Under the pieces are notes generated by a model. The model had not been told where the DNA came from. It was given only the letters and a program-made list of their open reading frames with translations, and made no database searches. A program made the translations under genes and the position numbers. From positions 1 to 45,034 of the IMG/VR virus record IMGVR_UViG_3300007871_000045: DNA of 45,034 nt; one strand, 5' to 3'. Shown here piece after piece: positions 1 through 8,365 of the stretch. Source of the DNA: a virus. The number at the start of each line of letters is the position of its first letter. Position 1 is the first letter of the stretch.

Positions 1-99
1 CACGCACGGTTGATGAGGACATCATCATCGTCAACCAGGCCGCAACGCCCCTGCTGCGGGCGATCTCGCCCACCCTGAACAACCTGCCCACACCATGCA
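1..99. repeat. 99-bp direct terminal repeat (left copy)
   Basis: These 99 bases recur without mismatch at the right end of the window. They lie inside the major capsid gene, and joining the ends restores one uninterrupted reading frame. The sequence is therefore a circular or circularly permuted genome opened at an arbitrary point. An exact 99-base overlap inside a gene is what a k-mer assembler leaves when it closes a circle, so it is probably not a biological terminal repeat. Confidence 0.97.
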
Positions 100-1121
100 A
101 GAGCACCAAATACGAGTGGGTAGAAGATGAGTTAGAAATCACCGAAAGCACGATTCAGCCGACCATCACCGCCGGCGACACCTCTTGGAGTGTCGCCAGT
201 GGCGAGGGTGAGTATTTCCTGGCCGGCCACATCTTGCAGGCCGAAGATGAGTTGATGCTTGTCACCACAAAAGGCACGGCCAGTGATACCATCGTGGTCG
301 CCCGTGGCTACGGCTACACGACCGGCGCATCGCACACTGCTGGTACAACCTTGAGGATCGTAGGCCGCCTTCACAATGAGGGTGGCGACGCCACTACAGA
401 CACCTATGGCGTGCCGACCATCCCATATAACAACACCCAGATTTGGCAGCAGCAATTCAAGATGACCAGTACAGAGATGGCAATTCTCCGTTACGGAAAT
501 GTCAACAGGCTGGACTATCTGGAAAGCAAGGCTATCAAAGTCTTGATGGCGTTGATGGAACGCAATTTCATCTACGGCACGCGGGTAACACGTTCCACGA
601 CTGCCGCCATCGCCGCGACCAGTGGTTCATCCGGTGGCTTGATGGATACCACGGCGGCATACATCTACAGCGGAAATCGCAACAACGCCGCAAGCGCGGC
701 TCTGACCCGCAAGATGATCCTGGATTTGCTCCAGGAAATCTTTGGCCTGGTCGGAGTAGAATATATGCCAGACATCATGATGTGCAACGCCTGGGTGAAA
801 CGCAAGGTCAATGATATGTTCGAGACCTATGTGCGCACCGACCGCACCGACGCCACAGGTGGGGCAGTGTATACAAGCTTCATGACCGACTATGGCGAGG
901 TTGACTTGCTGCTGGACCACAACTGTCCAGCGGCCAGGACGTTTTTCTTGCATACTCCCTTCTGCGCCATTGGCCCATTGGAAGGCGAGCAATTCCGCAC
1001 TGTACCGCTTGCAATCACGTCAGCAGGAGCCACCGAATGGCAAGTCTGGGGCGAGTACACCCAGATGATCAAGTGCCCCAAAACTCACGGCGAAATCTAC
1101 GGCATCAGCACCACCACCTAG
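1..1121 (+). CDS. Major capsid protein, C-terminal 95% (start is at 44884)
   Basis: This is the main shell protein of the head. Joined with the piece at 44884 it gives 390 residues; here codons start at base 3. The conserved N-terminal part (TPLLRAISPTLNN, then KYEWVEDEL) resembles SU10-like capsid proteins (DUF5309 type), which have an HK97 fold. A beta-rich insert follows (about residues 80-140: VARGYGYTTGASHTAGTTL). The C-terminal part contains an alpha-rich stretch and ends in a beta strand region. It directly follows the scaffold gene, the standard place for a capsid gene, and precedes a repeat-rich structural protein by 14 bases. The family assignment is from memory of these motifs; the capsid role is supported by the position after scaffold and portal. 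Confidence 0.88.
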   Translation, partial: RTVDEDIIIVNQAATPLLRAISPTLNNLPTPCKSTKYEWVEDELEITESTIQPTITAGDTSWSVASGEGEYFLAGHILQAEDELMLVTTKGTASDTIVVARGYGYTTGASHTAGTTLRIVGRLHNEGGDATTDTYGVPTIPYNNTQIWQQQFKMTSTEMAILRYGNVNRLDYLESKAIKVLMALMERNFIYGTRVTRSTTAAIAATSGSSGGLMDTTAAYIYSGNRNNAASAALTRKMILDLLQEIFGLVGVEYMPDIMMCNAWVKRKVNDMFETYVRTDRTDATGGAVYTSFMTDYGEVDLLLDHNCPAARTFFLHTPFCAIGPLEGEQFRTVPLAITSAGATEWQVWGEYTQMIKCPKTHGEIYGISTTT

Positions 1122-1135
1122 AGAGGAGGGCTTAA

Positions 1136-3739
1136 ATGGGACAGCAAACGAGTAGCGTAACTAGTGCCAGCGACTTTGACCCAACACAGGCCCGACTCAC
1201 TGGGGCTGATGGTGGAACGCCGATTGCCACCGAGATCATCTATGGCCAAGACGACCACGGATGCGATCTGAAACTCTTCGGCGCGACCTCTGGCAAGTAC
1301 ATGATGTGGGACGAGAGTGCAGACAAGCTCATTCTGTACGGCCAGTTGGACGTAGGAGTAGATGACACTGGCCATGACGCCAAGTTCTTCGGCGCTACAT
1401 CGGGCAGCTACATGCTGTGGGATGAAGACAAGGACCGACTTGACCTGATCAAGGCAAAAGTCAGGATCGGCACAGGTGCAGGCGCGACCAATGGCGTTGA
1501 GTTAGACGGCACTGACCCCGACCAACTGCTACAGGCGCACGCCTACATAGACGGCGCGGTAGCCAGTGGCGCGTATGCCGGAGCCTACTTCACAAACACC
1601 GTGACGGCATCGCAGACTAACAACGTCTCAGTGTTCGGTACATGGAGCGAGTTATACCTCACGGGTGACGTTTCCCTCATAAGCAACCATGCGGCAATCT
1701 GGGGCAACCTGGAGATGGCCGACGCAGGAGGGACACTGACACTCCCTGGCGGGGTAGCTTGGCACTCTGCCATCACTGGCACGATCATCAGCCCCGACGG
1801 ACTGACGGTAAGTTCTGGTGGGCTGCTGGCATGCTTCGTGGCAGACAACCAAATGACCTCTGGTTATACCAGCACTGGCGCGACGGTCGCGGGCTACGCA
1901 GTACGCATGGGATCGGGCAAGGCTCGGCTCCCCTACGGGCTATGGATTGACCCCGATTCAGTGTATCAAGCCATCCGCATCGGGGAACTAAGCTCCGACA
2001 CACCTGGGTCGGGCTTGGTTCTCGACAGCACCTACAACGTTGGTATCCAAATCCACGTTGACGACAATGAATTGCCCTTGGGAAGTGCTACGACGGCACG
2101 TGGCATTGACAGCAGATTCCTAAACTACAATTCGCCCAAGAGCGAAACCTGGGGCATCCAGGGCAAGTGCAAAATCAGTGCCCTGGCCCGTACCGCCAAC
2201 GTGGCGGCGGGCGTCGTGGGGGCCTTTGAATCTACAGGCACATGCTCTACTGCAACCGGATCGGGCAACACCTTCGTTACCGGCGTGATGGGACGCTTGG
2301 GCCTTGCTTCAGGCTTCACCATCGGATCGGGCACCTACGCCTGCGGCGTGCTGAGTTTCTACAACACGCTCGCTGCCAACGACCCATCGGGCGAGTACAC
2401 CGTTGCGTACATGGCAACGGCGAGCGACATCGCAGGAGTAGGCGATTGGGACTACGGTCTTTACGTCGAAGACACTGCAATTGGTGTCTACCTCAGTAGC
2501 CCCACCACTGGCATCAGCATTGCCAGTGCGACCGGCTATGCAATTGACATCCAGACAACCGGCCAGTTCCGCATGGGCATCCAGGGAACCGGAATTCCCA
2601 CGGCGACGGACACTCCGCATGCAGTAGAAATCCACGCCGAAACCAACGCAGACGCCATCATCGACAACCCTGGTGGGACGTGGTGTGGCTTCTCAGCCGG
2701 TATCCGCTGTCGGTACGAAATCAGCAAAGCCCAGACCGCGACGGTTGGATTCCAGGCGATCGAGGGTCGCCTGCGGCCAAAGGCGGCTATGGCTGGTGGC
2801 GTTCACTGCGGTATCTCTGGCACTATCGAGGCTGATGGCGCAGTGGCTTTCACTGGCACTGCAACAACTCAGCGGAACGCAGGCAACTTCTGCATTGAGT
2901 TGGGCGAGGGCTGTTCGTTCGGCTCGACTTCCGGCTGGCTTACTGGCGTCACCATTGACTCCAGCATTCACGCTACGCAGACCGGCATGACCAACATCAC
3001 CTACCCCGCGCTGCGGATCAAGAAATCCGACAGCAAACTGGCATGGCAGCACGGCATCTACATCGATGCGGATTCCTGCACAACTGGCATCACCATCGGT
3101 ACGGCCACGACCGGAATGTCTATCGGTGCTGGTTGTACCAGTGCGCTTCAAATCGGGGCGGCAGCGACCACCGCAGGCAGCGGTGTGACCGTCAATGCCG
3201 CAGCCCCAGTCGGCTTCTACTTTGACGATGGCGGGTCAGCACTGACAGCCTGGAGCGAATGCTTTACGGTCGGACTTGTCTTACCAACCGCTTCAACTGG
3301 CGGCACACAGACAGGAATGCCCTCAGCGACACACATCTACATCGACCAACAAGCCAACTACACAGGACCTGCAGGCAACCAGCAAGCCATAACGGCTCTC
3401 TGGGCTGGCTACCTCGTCCGCAACACCTCAACTTTAGATGGATTCGATCAGGGAGGTGCTCACGCAATCCAGGCGTCCGTAGACGTAGCCACGGGCTGCG
3501 AAGTAGCAGACGGAACAACACTCGCCGGGATACAATTTTCCGGCAACTGGTCTCTGGGAACGATCACCGGATACATTGTGCCGATCCACATTCCAGTCAC
3601 AAACGCAAACTGGTCTGCCTTCATGAAAATTGACGAGGCAAATTGCTACCAGGACACGGCAGCCGGCAGCGGTGGTTACAAATACCTGAAAGTCTATCTT
3701 GGGGACACACTCTACACCATCGTTATGGCCACGGCATAA
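1136..3739 (+). CDS. Beta-repeat structural protein downstream of capsid (decoration, fibre or spike candidate)
   Basis: 867 residues, rich in Gly, Thr, Ala and Ser, with no membrane segment and no catalytic motif that I recognise. The N-terminus holds two degenerate copies of a roughly 35-residue unit (GATSGKYMMWDESADKL near residue 49 and GATSGSYMLWDEDKDRL near residue 85). The rest is a long succession of short strand-turn segments such as TGISIASATGYAIDI, as expected of a beta-helix or solenoid. A strong ribosome site (GAGGAGG) precedes the ATG. The position just after the capsid gene suggests a head fibre, decoration or tailspike protein; the sequence alone does not choose. A hairpin follows the stop codon. 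Confidence 0.72.
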   Translation: MGQQTSSVTSASDFDPTQARLTGADGGTPIATEIIYGQDDHGCDLKLFGATSGKYMMWDESADKLILYGQLDVGVDDTGHDAKFFGATSGSYMLWDEDKDRLDLIKAKVRIGTGAGATNGVELDGTDPDQLLQAHAYIDGAVASGAYAGAYFTNTVTASQTNNVSVFGTWSELYLTGDVSLISNHAAIWGNLEMADAGGTLTLPGGVAWHSAITGTIISPDGLTVSSGGLLACFVADNQMTSGYTSTGATVAGYAVRMGSGKARLPYGLWIDPDSVYQAIRIGELSSDTPGSGLVLDSTYNVGIQIHVDDNELPLGSATTARGIDSRFLNYNSPKSETWGIQGKCKISALARTANVAAGVVGAFESTGTCSTATGSGNTFVTGVMGRLGLASGFTIGSGTYACGVLSFYNTLAANDPSGEYTVAYMATASDIAGVGDWDYGLYVEDTAIGVYLSSPTTGISIASATGYAIDIQTTGQFRMGIQGTGIPTATDTPHAVEIHAETNADAIIDNPGGTWCGFSAGIRCRYEISKAQTATVGFQAIEGRLRPKAAMAGGVHCGISGTIEADGAVAFTGTATTQRNAGNFCIELGEGCSFGSTSGWLTGVTIDSSIHATQTGMTNITYPALRIKKSDSKLAWQHGIYIDADSCTTGITIGTATTGMSIGAGCTSALQIGAAATTAGSGVTVNAAAPVGFYFDDGGSALTAWSECFTVGLVLPTASTGGTQTGMPSATHIYIDQQANYTGPAGNQQAITALWAGYLVRNTSTLDGFDQGGAHAIQASVDVATGCEVADGTTLAGIQFSGNWSLGTITGYIVPIHIPVTNANWSAFMKIDEANCYQDTAAGSGGYKYLKVYLGDTLYTIVMATA

Positions 3740-3752
3740 CGATAAAGGCTTT

Positions 3753-3778
3753 GGGGGATGAGCCTTCAATCATCCCCC
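3753..3778 (+). terminator. Hairpin after the beta-repeat gene, possible attenuator
   Basis: A 9-bp perfect stem (GGGGGATGA / TCATCCCCC) with an 8-base loop lies 13 bases after the preceding stop. No T-run follows, so it is a weak candidate terminator. It could reduce read-through from the abundant capsid transcript or mark an RNA processing point. It lies just before an ATG at 3784 that could otherwise extend the next gene, which argues for the later start at 3838. Confidence 0.45.
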
Positions 3779-3837
3779 CATCTATGTCACAGAAAAGTCG
3801 AAATCGAAGAAGAAAAGAGAGAGGTAAACCAAGCGAT

Positions 3838-4146
3838 ATGGAATTCACAGTTGGAGAACGGCTTGCTACACTCAACCTACTGCCACCCGAGGGCAGCTTG
3901 CTCACCATGAAAATCGTACATGACCTGCGCCAAGCTCTAGCCTTCAGCGACGAGGAACTAACTGCCCTGAACTTTCAGCAGAACGATGACCGGCTGACAT
4001 GGCAAGACACCGTTGAGCCAAAGGAAGTCGAGGTCGGCGTCAAGGCAGCAAGCATCATCTATGACTTGCTAGAGAAACTCAACAAAGATGGAAAGATCAG
4101 AGAGGCCCACCTGACCCTCTGTGAGAAGTTTGAGTACACGGAATGA
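3838..4146 (+). CDS. Small conserved phage protein, head-to-tail region
   Basis: 102 residues, acidic and soluble. The order of short helices (ERLATLNLLPPEGSLLTMK, then LRQALAFSDEELTALNF) resembles a small protein of unknown function found in many tailed phages. I chose the ATG at 3838, which follows a GAGAGAGG ribosome site, albeit at a long spacing of about 13 bases. The in-frame ATG at 3784 sits beside a hairpin, lacks a ribosome site and would add a very basic 18-residue tail. The stop overlaps the next start (ATGA), so the two genes are translationally coupled. No function is assigned. Confidence 0.72.
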   Translation: MEFTVGERLATLNLLPPEGSLLTMKIVHDLRQALAFSDEELTALNFQQNDDRLTWQDTVEPKEVEVGVKAASIIYDLLEKLNKDGKIREAHLTLCEKFEYTE

Positions 4147-4427
4147 CCAACCACGATGCGAAGCAAACTGGCTGCTATCCCGTCAGAACCTACCATTGTG
4201 CTAGATGCAAGAAATTGCATCAGTACAAGCGGACACTCAAAGACATTCCACCCACATCGCCCTGTTGTGACGCGCCGTTGAGCCGTGCCTTCGACTTGGA
4301 TGGCGTGAAGTTCCAGACGACCACGCTCATCAAAGATGTAAGGTACAAACTACGCCAAGAGGAAAAAGAGGGGAAGCGGCCACGCGCCATTGATCGCGAT
4401 CTCAATCCCCACTTTGCGACTGTATAG
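4143..4427 (+). CDS. Small zinc-ribbon protein
   Basis: 94 residues. The N-terminal half carries a CxxC pair (HCARCKKLHQY) and, about 20 residues on, a CC pair (SPCCDAPL), the spacing of a zinc ribbon. The rest is charged and basic-acidic (KLRQEEKEGKRPRAID). It is coupled to the upstream gene by an ATGA overlap and stops 4 bases before the next ATG. Such ribbons bind nucleic acid or act as structural knobs. Its place among virion genes suggests an assembly or structural role, but this is inference. Confidence 0.68.
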   Translation: MTNHDAKQTGCYPVRTYHCARCKKLHQYKRTLKDIPPTSPCCDAPLSRAFDLDGVKFQTTTLIKDVRYKLRQEEKEGKRPRAIDRDLNPHFATV

Positions 4428-4431
4428 AATT

Positions 4432-5211
4432 ATGGCTACTTTCACCGAATTGATACAACAGGCCACCTCACTGGAGGAAGCAAAACGCGCTGGCGCATAC
4501 ATCCGAGGCAGACGGACGAGGAGAGCCATACTGGCGAGGCAACAAGCCGCACAAAGGCCAACTCCTGCACCTGCGGCGTCACCAGCACCATATCTACCCT
4601 ACATACAAAAAGGAATGCCTCGGCCACTGCCTGCACCAGGACCAGCACCCAGAGCAACACCAGGGCCTCCACCAGCACAAACGCCGATACCAAGACCAGC
4701 ACCCCCGCCGCCAACAATACCACCCGGCTACCGGAGGGCAGAGGATGGAAGCCTGGTCCCGGAGACCTTCTGGGATCAACCAGTACTCACTCCACAACCA
4801 GCACCACAAATAACACCTGGATGGGGTGGGCCACCATACGCGCCACAACCGCCGCCAGACCCCTTGTACTGGCAGGATATTGAGCCATACCTGCGCGAGA
4901 TAGAAGCATGGTATCCACAACGCAGACAATGGCTAGGCCAACAACCCATGACACCAGAACAAGAGGCTGCCATCAATTGGGACAGAGCACGCTTTTGGTA
5001 CGGCCTAGCTTGGCACGCAAGACCTTATGACACACCCTTGCGTCAATTTGAACAATACATCCAGCCACCAGCGTGGATCAGCCCAGAAGTTTTGGAAGAA
5101 TGGGCTCCAGTGTGGTGGAGAGAACAACTGCGGCGACAGCAACCATATCCATATCGCCCTAGCACTAAACCACAGCAACAAGCTCAGCGAGGTGTAAGAC
5201 CACGCATATAG
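4432..5211 (+). CDS. Proline-rich virion-associated protein with FTEL-QQ N-terminus
   Basis: 259 residues. It begins MATFTELIQQ, nearly the same as the start of the 2000-residue protein at 38131 (MPTFTELLQQ). Residues 45-145 are a proline/alanine-rich linker; the C-terminal third is rich in Trp, Tyr and Arg (APVWWREQLRRQQP) and could be an interaction domain. There is no signal peptide and no enzyme motif. The start at 4432 was chosen because the shared N-terminus begins there; a clear ribosome site is missing, so translation may depend on the upstream gene ending 4 bases earlier. The shared tag suggests that both proteins bind the same partner or are packaged together. Function unknown. Confidence 0.7.
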   Translation: MATFTELIQQATSLEEAKRAGAYIRGRRTRRAILARQQAAQRPTPAPAASPAPYLPYIQKGMPRPLPAPGPAPRATPGPPPAQTPIPRPAPPPPTIPPGYRRAEDGSLVPETFWDQPVLTPQPAPQITPGWGGPPYAPQPPPDPLYWQDIEPYLREIEAWYPQRRQWLGQQPMTPEQEAAINWDRARFWYGLAWHARPYDTPLRQFEQYIQPPAWISPEVLEEWAPVWWREQLRRQQPYPYRPSTKPQQQAQRGVRPRI

Positions 5212-5223
5212 GAAGGATAGGAC

Positions 5224-6195
5224 ATGCACACCCTTATACTCGGCCTCGACGGCCTTGACTACAATCTCCTCAAGGCCACACTGCCCACCATGCCGTTTTT
5301 CAAGGAACTGACCGAGACTGCCGCTTGGGGTATGATGGTGCCCGACATTGCACTCTCACCCCAGTCGTGGGCTACCATCTTCACCGGCTTAGAGGAAACA
5401 AAGCACCACGTCACCAATTTTCATGCCCCTATCACCCGAGCCAAGTGTGCCAACATGTGGCGCATTTTGAACAGTTACAATCTCACCTGTGGCGTTTTCA
5501 ATGTAACCATGACATTCCCGCCAGAGCCGGTCAAAGGGTACATGGTGAGCGGCTACCCCACCAAGATTCCCGACACGTTTCCGCCCAACATCCCGAGTGG
5601 GGACCCCCCGCCCACAGCGAAAGGCCAAGAGAACAGTTGGGACCGCCACCATTGGGCCTTCCGCGAAGGTGCGCGGCTGACTGTAAAGTATGATCCGTTC
5701 TGCAGTATCATTGGTAGTACTCTACCCGACGAATTTGGGCACGGCTTTGAAAACGCTTGGCGCAAAGGGCGCAAGTTCATTCTGGAGGAAATCTACCCTG
5801 TGCTAGACCGCGAGGTTGCCGCCCTGGTTGAAGTCCTCCAACCTACCGTGTTGGCGATCTTCTCCGATCATGGCTGGAATTCCGAGGAGTACAGCGACAC
5901 GCTATACACACCCTGGCACAAGGGCGTGACTAACAAAGACACATTTCGACCCGTCGCCCGTGAGGACTGGGCCTATCACACCAAAGAGGGTGTAGGCTTT
6001 TTCAAAGGGCCTCACGTCCAGCATGATGGCGAACTGGAGGCATTTCCAAATCGCTGCTTCCTGCCCACCATGCTGGACATCTGGAATCTTTTCCCCAGTC
6101 TAGAATTCGACGGCTGGCCGGTGACGAAGTTCGAGTACACCGAGGATGAAAAGCGACAAATCAAGGAAAACCTAAGGGCACTGGGCTATGAGTAG
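5224..6195 (+). CDS. Alkaline-phosphatase-superfamily phosphodiesterase/phosphatase
   Basis: 323 residues, fitting the core of the type I phosphodiesterase/nucleotide pyrophosphatase group. The start LILGLDGLD gives the first metal-binding Asp. SPQSWATIFTG around residue 41 holds the Ser/Thr nucleophile region of the family, and IFSDHGWN near residue 215 is the conserved Asp-His metal pair. KGPHVQHDGE further on may supply the last His. Members hydrolyse phosphodiesters or phosphonates such as nucleotides, phosphate-containing glycans or teichoic-type polymers. The ribosome site AGGAAGGA precedes the ATG. It overlaps the next gene, a glycosyltransferase, by 8 bases, so the two probably act on one glycan or surface polymer. 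Such an enzyme among virion genes is unusual. Confidence 0.82.
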   Translation: MHTLILGLDGLDYNLLKATLPTMPFFKELTETAAWGMMVPDIALSPQSWATIFTGLEETKHHVTNFHAPITRAKCANMWRILNSYNLTCGVFNVTMTFPPEPVKGYMVSGYPTKIPDTFPPNIPSGDPPPTAKGQENSWDRHHWAFREGARLTVKYDPFCSIIGSTLPDEFGHGFENAWRKGRKFILEEIYPVLDREVAALVEVLQPTVLAIFSDHGWNSEEYSDTLYTPWHKGVTNKDTFRPVAREDWAYHTKEGVGFFKGPHVQHDGELEAFPNRCFLPTMLDIWNLFPSLEFDGWPVTKFEYTEDEKRQIKENLRALGYE

Positions 6196-6910
6196 TTTTC
6201 CCGAAAACACGACAGTTGGCTTGATCTTCCAGGGCCGATACACCTTACAGCCCCTAATGTCTTACTGGGGGTTTATGTCGGCCATCCGCATCTTGGCTGG
6301 CAACAATGTCGGCGTCACGCCACTCATGGCGGAGACCCAGACAGAAGGCTACCAGAAGGCAGCCCGCTACTTCTTGGACAAGACGACGCATGACTACTTG
6401 ATCATCCTGGACATCGACGTAACGCCACCCGACTACGGGCTGGAGTACCTCATCAAAGCTTTCGAGTCACAGGAGAAATGTGGCGTCATGGCCGCCCTGA
6501 CATTCTGGCAGCCCAGGGCGACACCAAGCTTGTTCCAAGATGCAGGCGAGGAACGTGTAGATGACTATACCTTTCATCGTTACACGCCGATGATGAATGT
6601 AGTGGGTCGCCACGTAGTCAAGTACCAAGATGAAGCGGAGCGAGGCGAGCCGCTTCTCATGCCACAAACCAATGACTCCATCATCAATGTAGACGTTTTC
6701 AACGGTGGCTTGTTTGTGACGAGCCGCGAGGTCTTGAAAAAAATGGGGCAACTCGCCTTCCATGACCGCGAGGGCGCATCAATAGGCATGTTCACCAACA
6801 AGGTGCGAACCCTGGGCTACAGCGTCAAGGCCGCCCTGCACATCATTTGCAGTGGTGGCGGCGTGAATCACGTCGATTTCCTAAGCTATTATGGAAAGCC
6901 AAAGGGCTGA
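6188..6910 (+). CDS. GT-A-fold glycosyltransferase
   Basis: 240 residues. A Rossmann-like start (TVGLIFQGR) is followed near residue 76 by YLIILDIDVTPP, whose DID matches the metal- and nucleotide-sugar-binding DxD motif of GT-A enzymes. Later segments (VFNGGLFVTSREVLKKMG) resemble the acceptor-side region of family 2-like enzymes. The enzyme would transfer a sugar from a nucleotide donor to a protein, DNA or surface glycan. There is no membrane segment. The start overlaps the phosphodiesterase gene by 8 bases. A role in decorating the virion or host surface is inferred from context. Confidence 0.75.
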   Translation: MSSFPENTTVGLIFQGRYTLQPLMSYWGFMSAIRILAGNNVGVTPLMAETQTEGYQKAARYFLDKTTHDYLIILDIDVTPPDYGLEYLIKAFESQEKCGVMAALTFWQPRATPSLFQDAGEERVDDYTFHRYTPMMNVVGRHVVKYQDEAERGEPLLMPQTNDSIINVDVFNGGLFVTSREVLKKMGQLAFHDREGASIGMFTNKVRTLGYSVKAALHIICSGGGVNHVDFLSYYGKPKG

Positions 6911-6914
6911 CATC

Positions 6915-7226
6915 ATGGAAAACATCATCACATCAATCATACTGCCCTTAGTGGTTGGCGGTTTGCCAGCACTTTTGACATACCTGCTAGGTCGCCGCCA
7001 AGCAAGAAGCGCGGAAACGACGATCAAGGCCAACGCCGCCGCGACACTCACCAAAGCAGCAGCAGAACTCGTCGAAGACATGCGGGCTGAGATTGGACGC
7101 TTACGAAAACAAATCAGAGAGCTTACCGACCGAGTTGAGAAACTGGAACGGGAGAACAAAACACTTAGTCAGCAAAACGAGAAACTAGCAGAGATGGTGA
7201 GCGAAAAGCTCATCATGCGAGGATAG
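6915..7226 (+). CDS. Small membrane-anchored coiled-coil protein
   Basis: 103 residues. One hydrophobic segment lies at about residues 4-24 (IITSIILPLVVGGLPALLTY), followed by basic residues (GRRQAR) and a long charged heptad-type region (residues 45-95) predicted to be a coiled coil. That topology, one N-terminal membrane helix with a periplasmic or cytoplasmic coiled coil, fits an inner-membrane spanin or another lysis accessory protein. No partner lipoprotein is seen. An alternative start at 6891 would overlap the glycosyltransferase gene; I prefer 6915, which begins 4 bases after its stop. Confidence 0.62.
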   Translation: MENIITSIILPLVVGGLPALLTYLLGRRQARSAETTIKANAAATLTKAAAELVEDMRAEIGRLRKQIRELTDRVEKLERENKTLSQQNEKLAEMVSEKLIMRG

Positions 7227-7235
7227 GAGAAGACC

Positions 7236-7610
7236 ATGCCAGGACACAATTTCAGACTTATCGAACGCAAGAGCCAAACCGAAACCGTCAACATCGCCTC
7301 CAGCGGAAACGTGACTACCGAGATCGTCGACATGCGCGACTATTCGCTGTTACTCATCCACATGCCCGCAGGATGGACGAGCGCAAGTATCGGGTTCAAG
7401 GTCGCCAGTGAGGCGGCTGGGACCTTCCTGCCCCTCTACGACGACAACGGAACGTTGGTGCAGGTTGACAGCCCTGCGGTGGACTGTGCCTACTCTGCAC
7501 CGGCTGAGGTAGCCGTTGCCCGTTTCGTCAAACTGTGGTCACAGGATGGCAGTGCCGGCAATACCGCCCAAACCTCGGCACGGGTGTTGCTGGTAGACAA
7601 GAAGGCATGA
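7236..7610 (+). CDS. Small beta-sandwich virion protein
   Basis: 124 residues with alternating hydrophobic strands (YSLLLIHMPAGW, ASIGFKVASEA, ARFVKLWSQDG) and no enzyme motif or membrane helix. The pattern is of a single beta-sandwich or jelly-roll domain. It has a good GGAGAAG ribosome site and stops 1 base before the next start. Its neighbours are a coiled-coil protein and a LamG-like protein, so it probably decorates the head, neck or tail. No family name is claimed. Confidence 0.66.
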   Translation: MPGHNFRLIERKSQTETVNIASSGNVTTEIVDMRDYSLLLIHMPAGWTSASIGFKVASEAAGTFLPLYDDNGTLVQVDSPAVDCAYSAPAEVAVARFVKLWSQDGSAGNTAQTSARVLLVDKKA

Positions 7611-7611
7611 T

Positions 7612-8364
7612 ATGGGCAGCTTGAGCATACTCGGACACGCGATGCTCAATCCACTCATCAGCGGCATCAACTGGGCCTATGCGAGCAAGATCATCGGCTA
7701 TAGCCCAATCGCCTACTGGCCGCTGTGGGAAGCCGGTGGTTCGACCGCCGAGGATCAGAGTGGTAACAGCTACAATGGTACATACCATGATGTCGCCTTA
7801 GCCAATGCAGTAGGGCCAGATGGCGATGATGTTCCTTACTTTGATGGCTCTGATGACGTAGTTGACATCTACAGTGCCGGTCTCAATACTGCCTTCGACG
7901 GTGCAGAGGGAACAATCATCGGTTGGGCCAAAGTTAATGCCACCACTCGCTGGACAGACGGAGCAGATCGCATGTGTATCCAGTTGTGGTCTGACAGTGC
8001 CAATTTCCTCCGCGCCTCAAAGGAGTATCGTGCTAACAGATTCTACTTCCACTACGTCGCTGGTGGAACAGTAGAAAACATCACAATAACCTCTTTCAGC
8101 CCAACGACCTGGTTCCACTGGGCCATGACATGGAGCAAAACGGCAAATGAGGTAAAAGCCTACCTCAGCGGTGCTCAGGCTGGTTCAACCCAAACCACAT
8201 TGGGAACATGGGCAACACCAGGAGACCTCGATAGTGACGCAACTGTTATCGGCGCAAGGGCTATCGCCACACCGATAAACGAATGGTGGGGCTGGCTGGC
8301 CCACATAGCCGTGTTCGACAGCGCATTGTCTGGAGCTGCCATCGCAGACTTGGCGGAGGTGTAA
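7612..8364 (+). CDS. LamG/concanavalin-like jelly-roll protein
   Basis: 250 residues. From about residue 30 the sequence follows the LamG-like fold: YSPIAYWPLWEAGGST, then DQSGNSYNGTY, YFDGSDDVVDI, TTWFHWAMTWSKTANEVKAYLSG and a closing WGWLAHIAVFDSALS. This domain commonly binds carbohydrate. In a phage it would sit on the tail or capsid and bind host or environmental glycans. The first 28 residues are hydrophobic and may anchor it in the virion. AGAAGG lies upstream of the start; the stop is 1 base before the adaptor-like gene. Confidence 0.8.
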   Translation: MGSLSILGHAMLNPLISGINWAYASKIIGYSPIAYWPLWEAGGSTAEDQSGNSYNGTYHDVALANAVGPDGDDVPYFDGSDDVVDIYSAGLNTAFDGAEGTIIGWAKVNATTRWTDGADRMCIQLWSDSANFLRASKEYRANRFYFHYVAGGTVENITITSFSPTTWFHWAMTWSKTANEVKAYLSGAQAGSTQTTLGTWATPGDLDSDATVIGARAIATPINEWWGWLAHIAVFDSALSGAAIADLAEV

Positions 8365-8365
8365 C

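Noticed and set aside
132-1375. Antisense open frames across the capsid and neighbouring genes
   Set aside because: They are shadows of the real + strand genes, lack ribosome sites and have no recognisable protein features.
3784-3837. Upstream start for the 102-residue protein
   Set aside because: That ATG is next to a hairpin and has no ribosome site; the added residues are a simple basic run.
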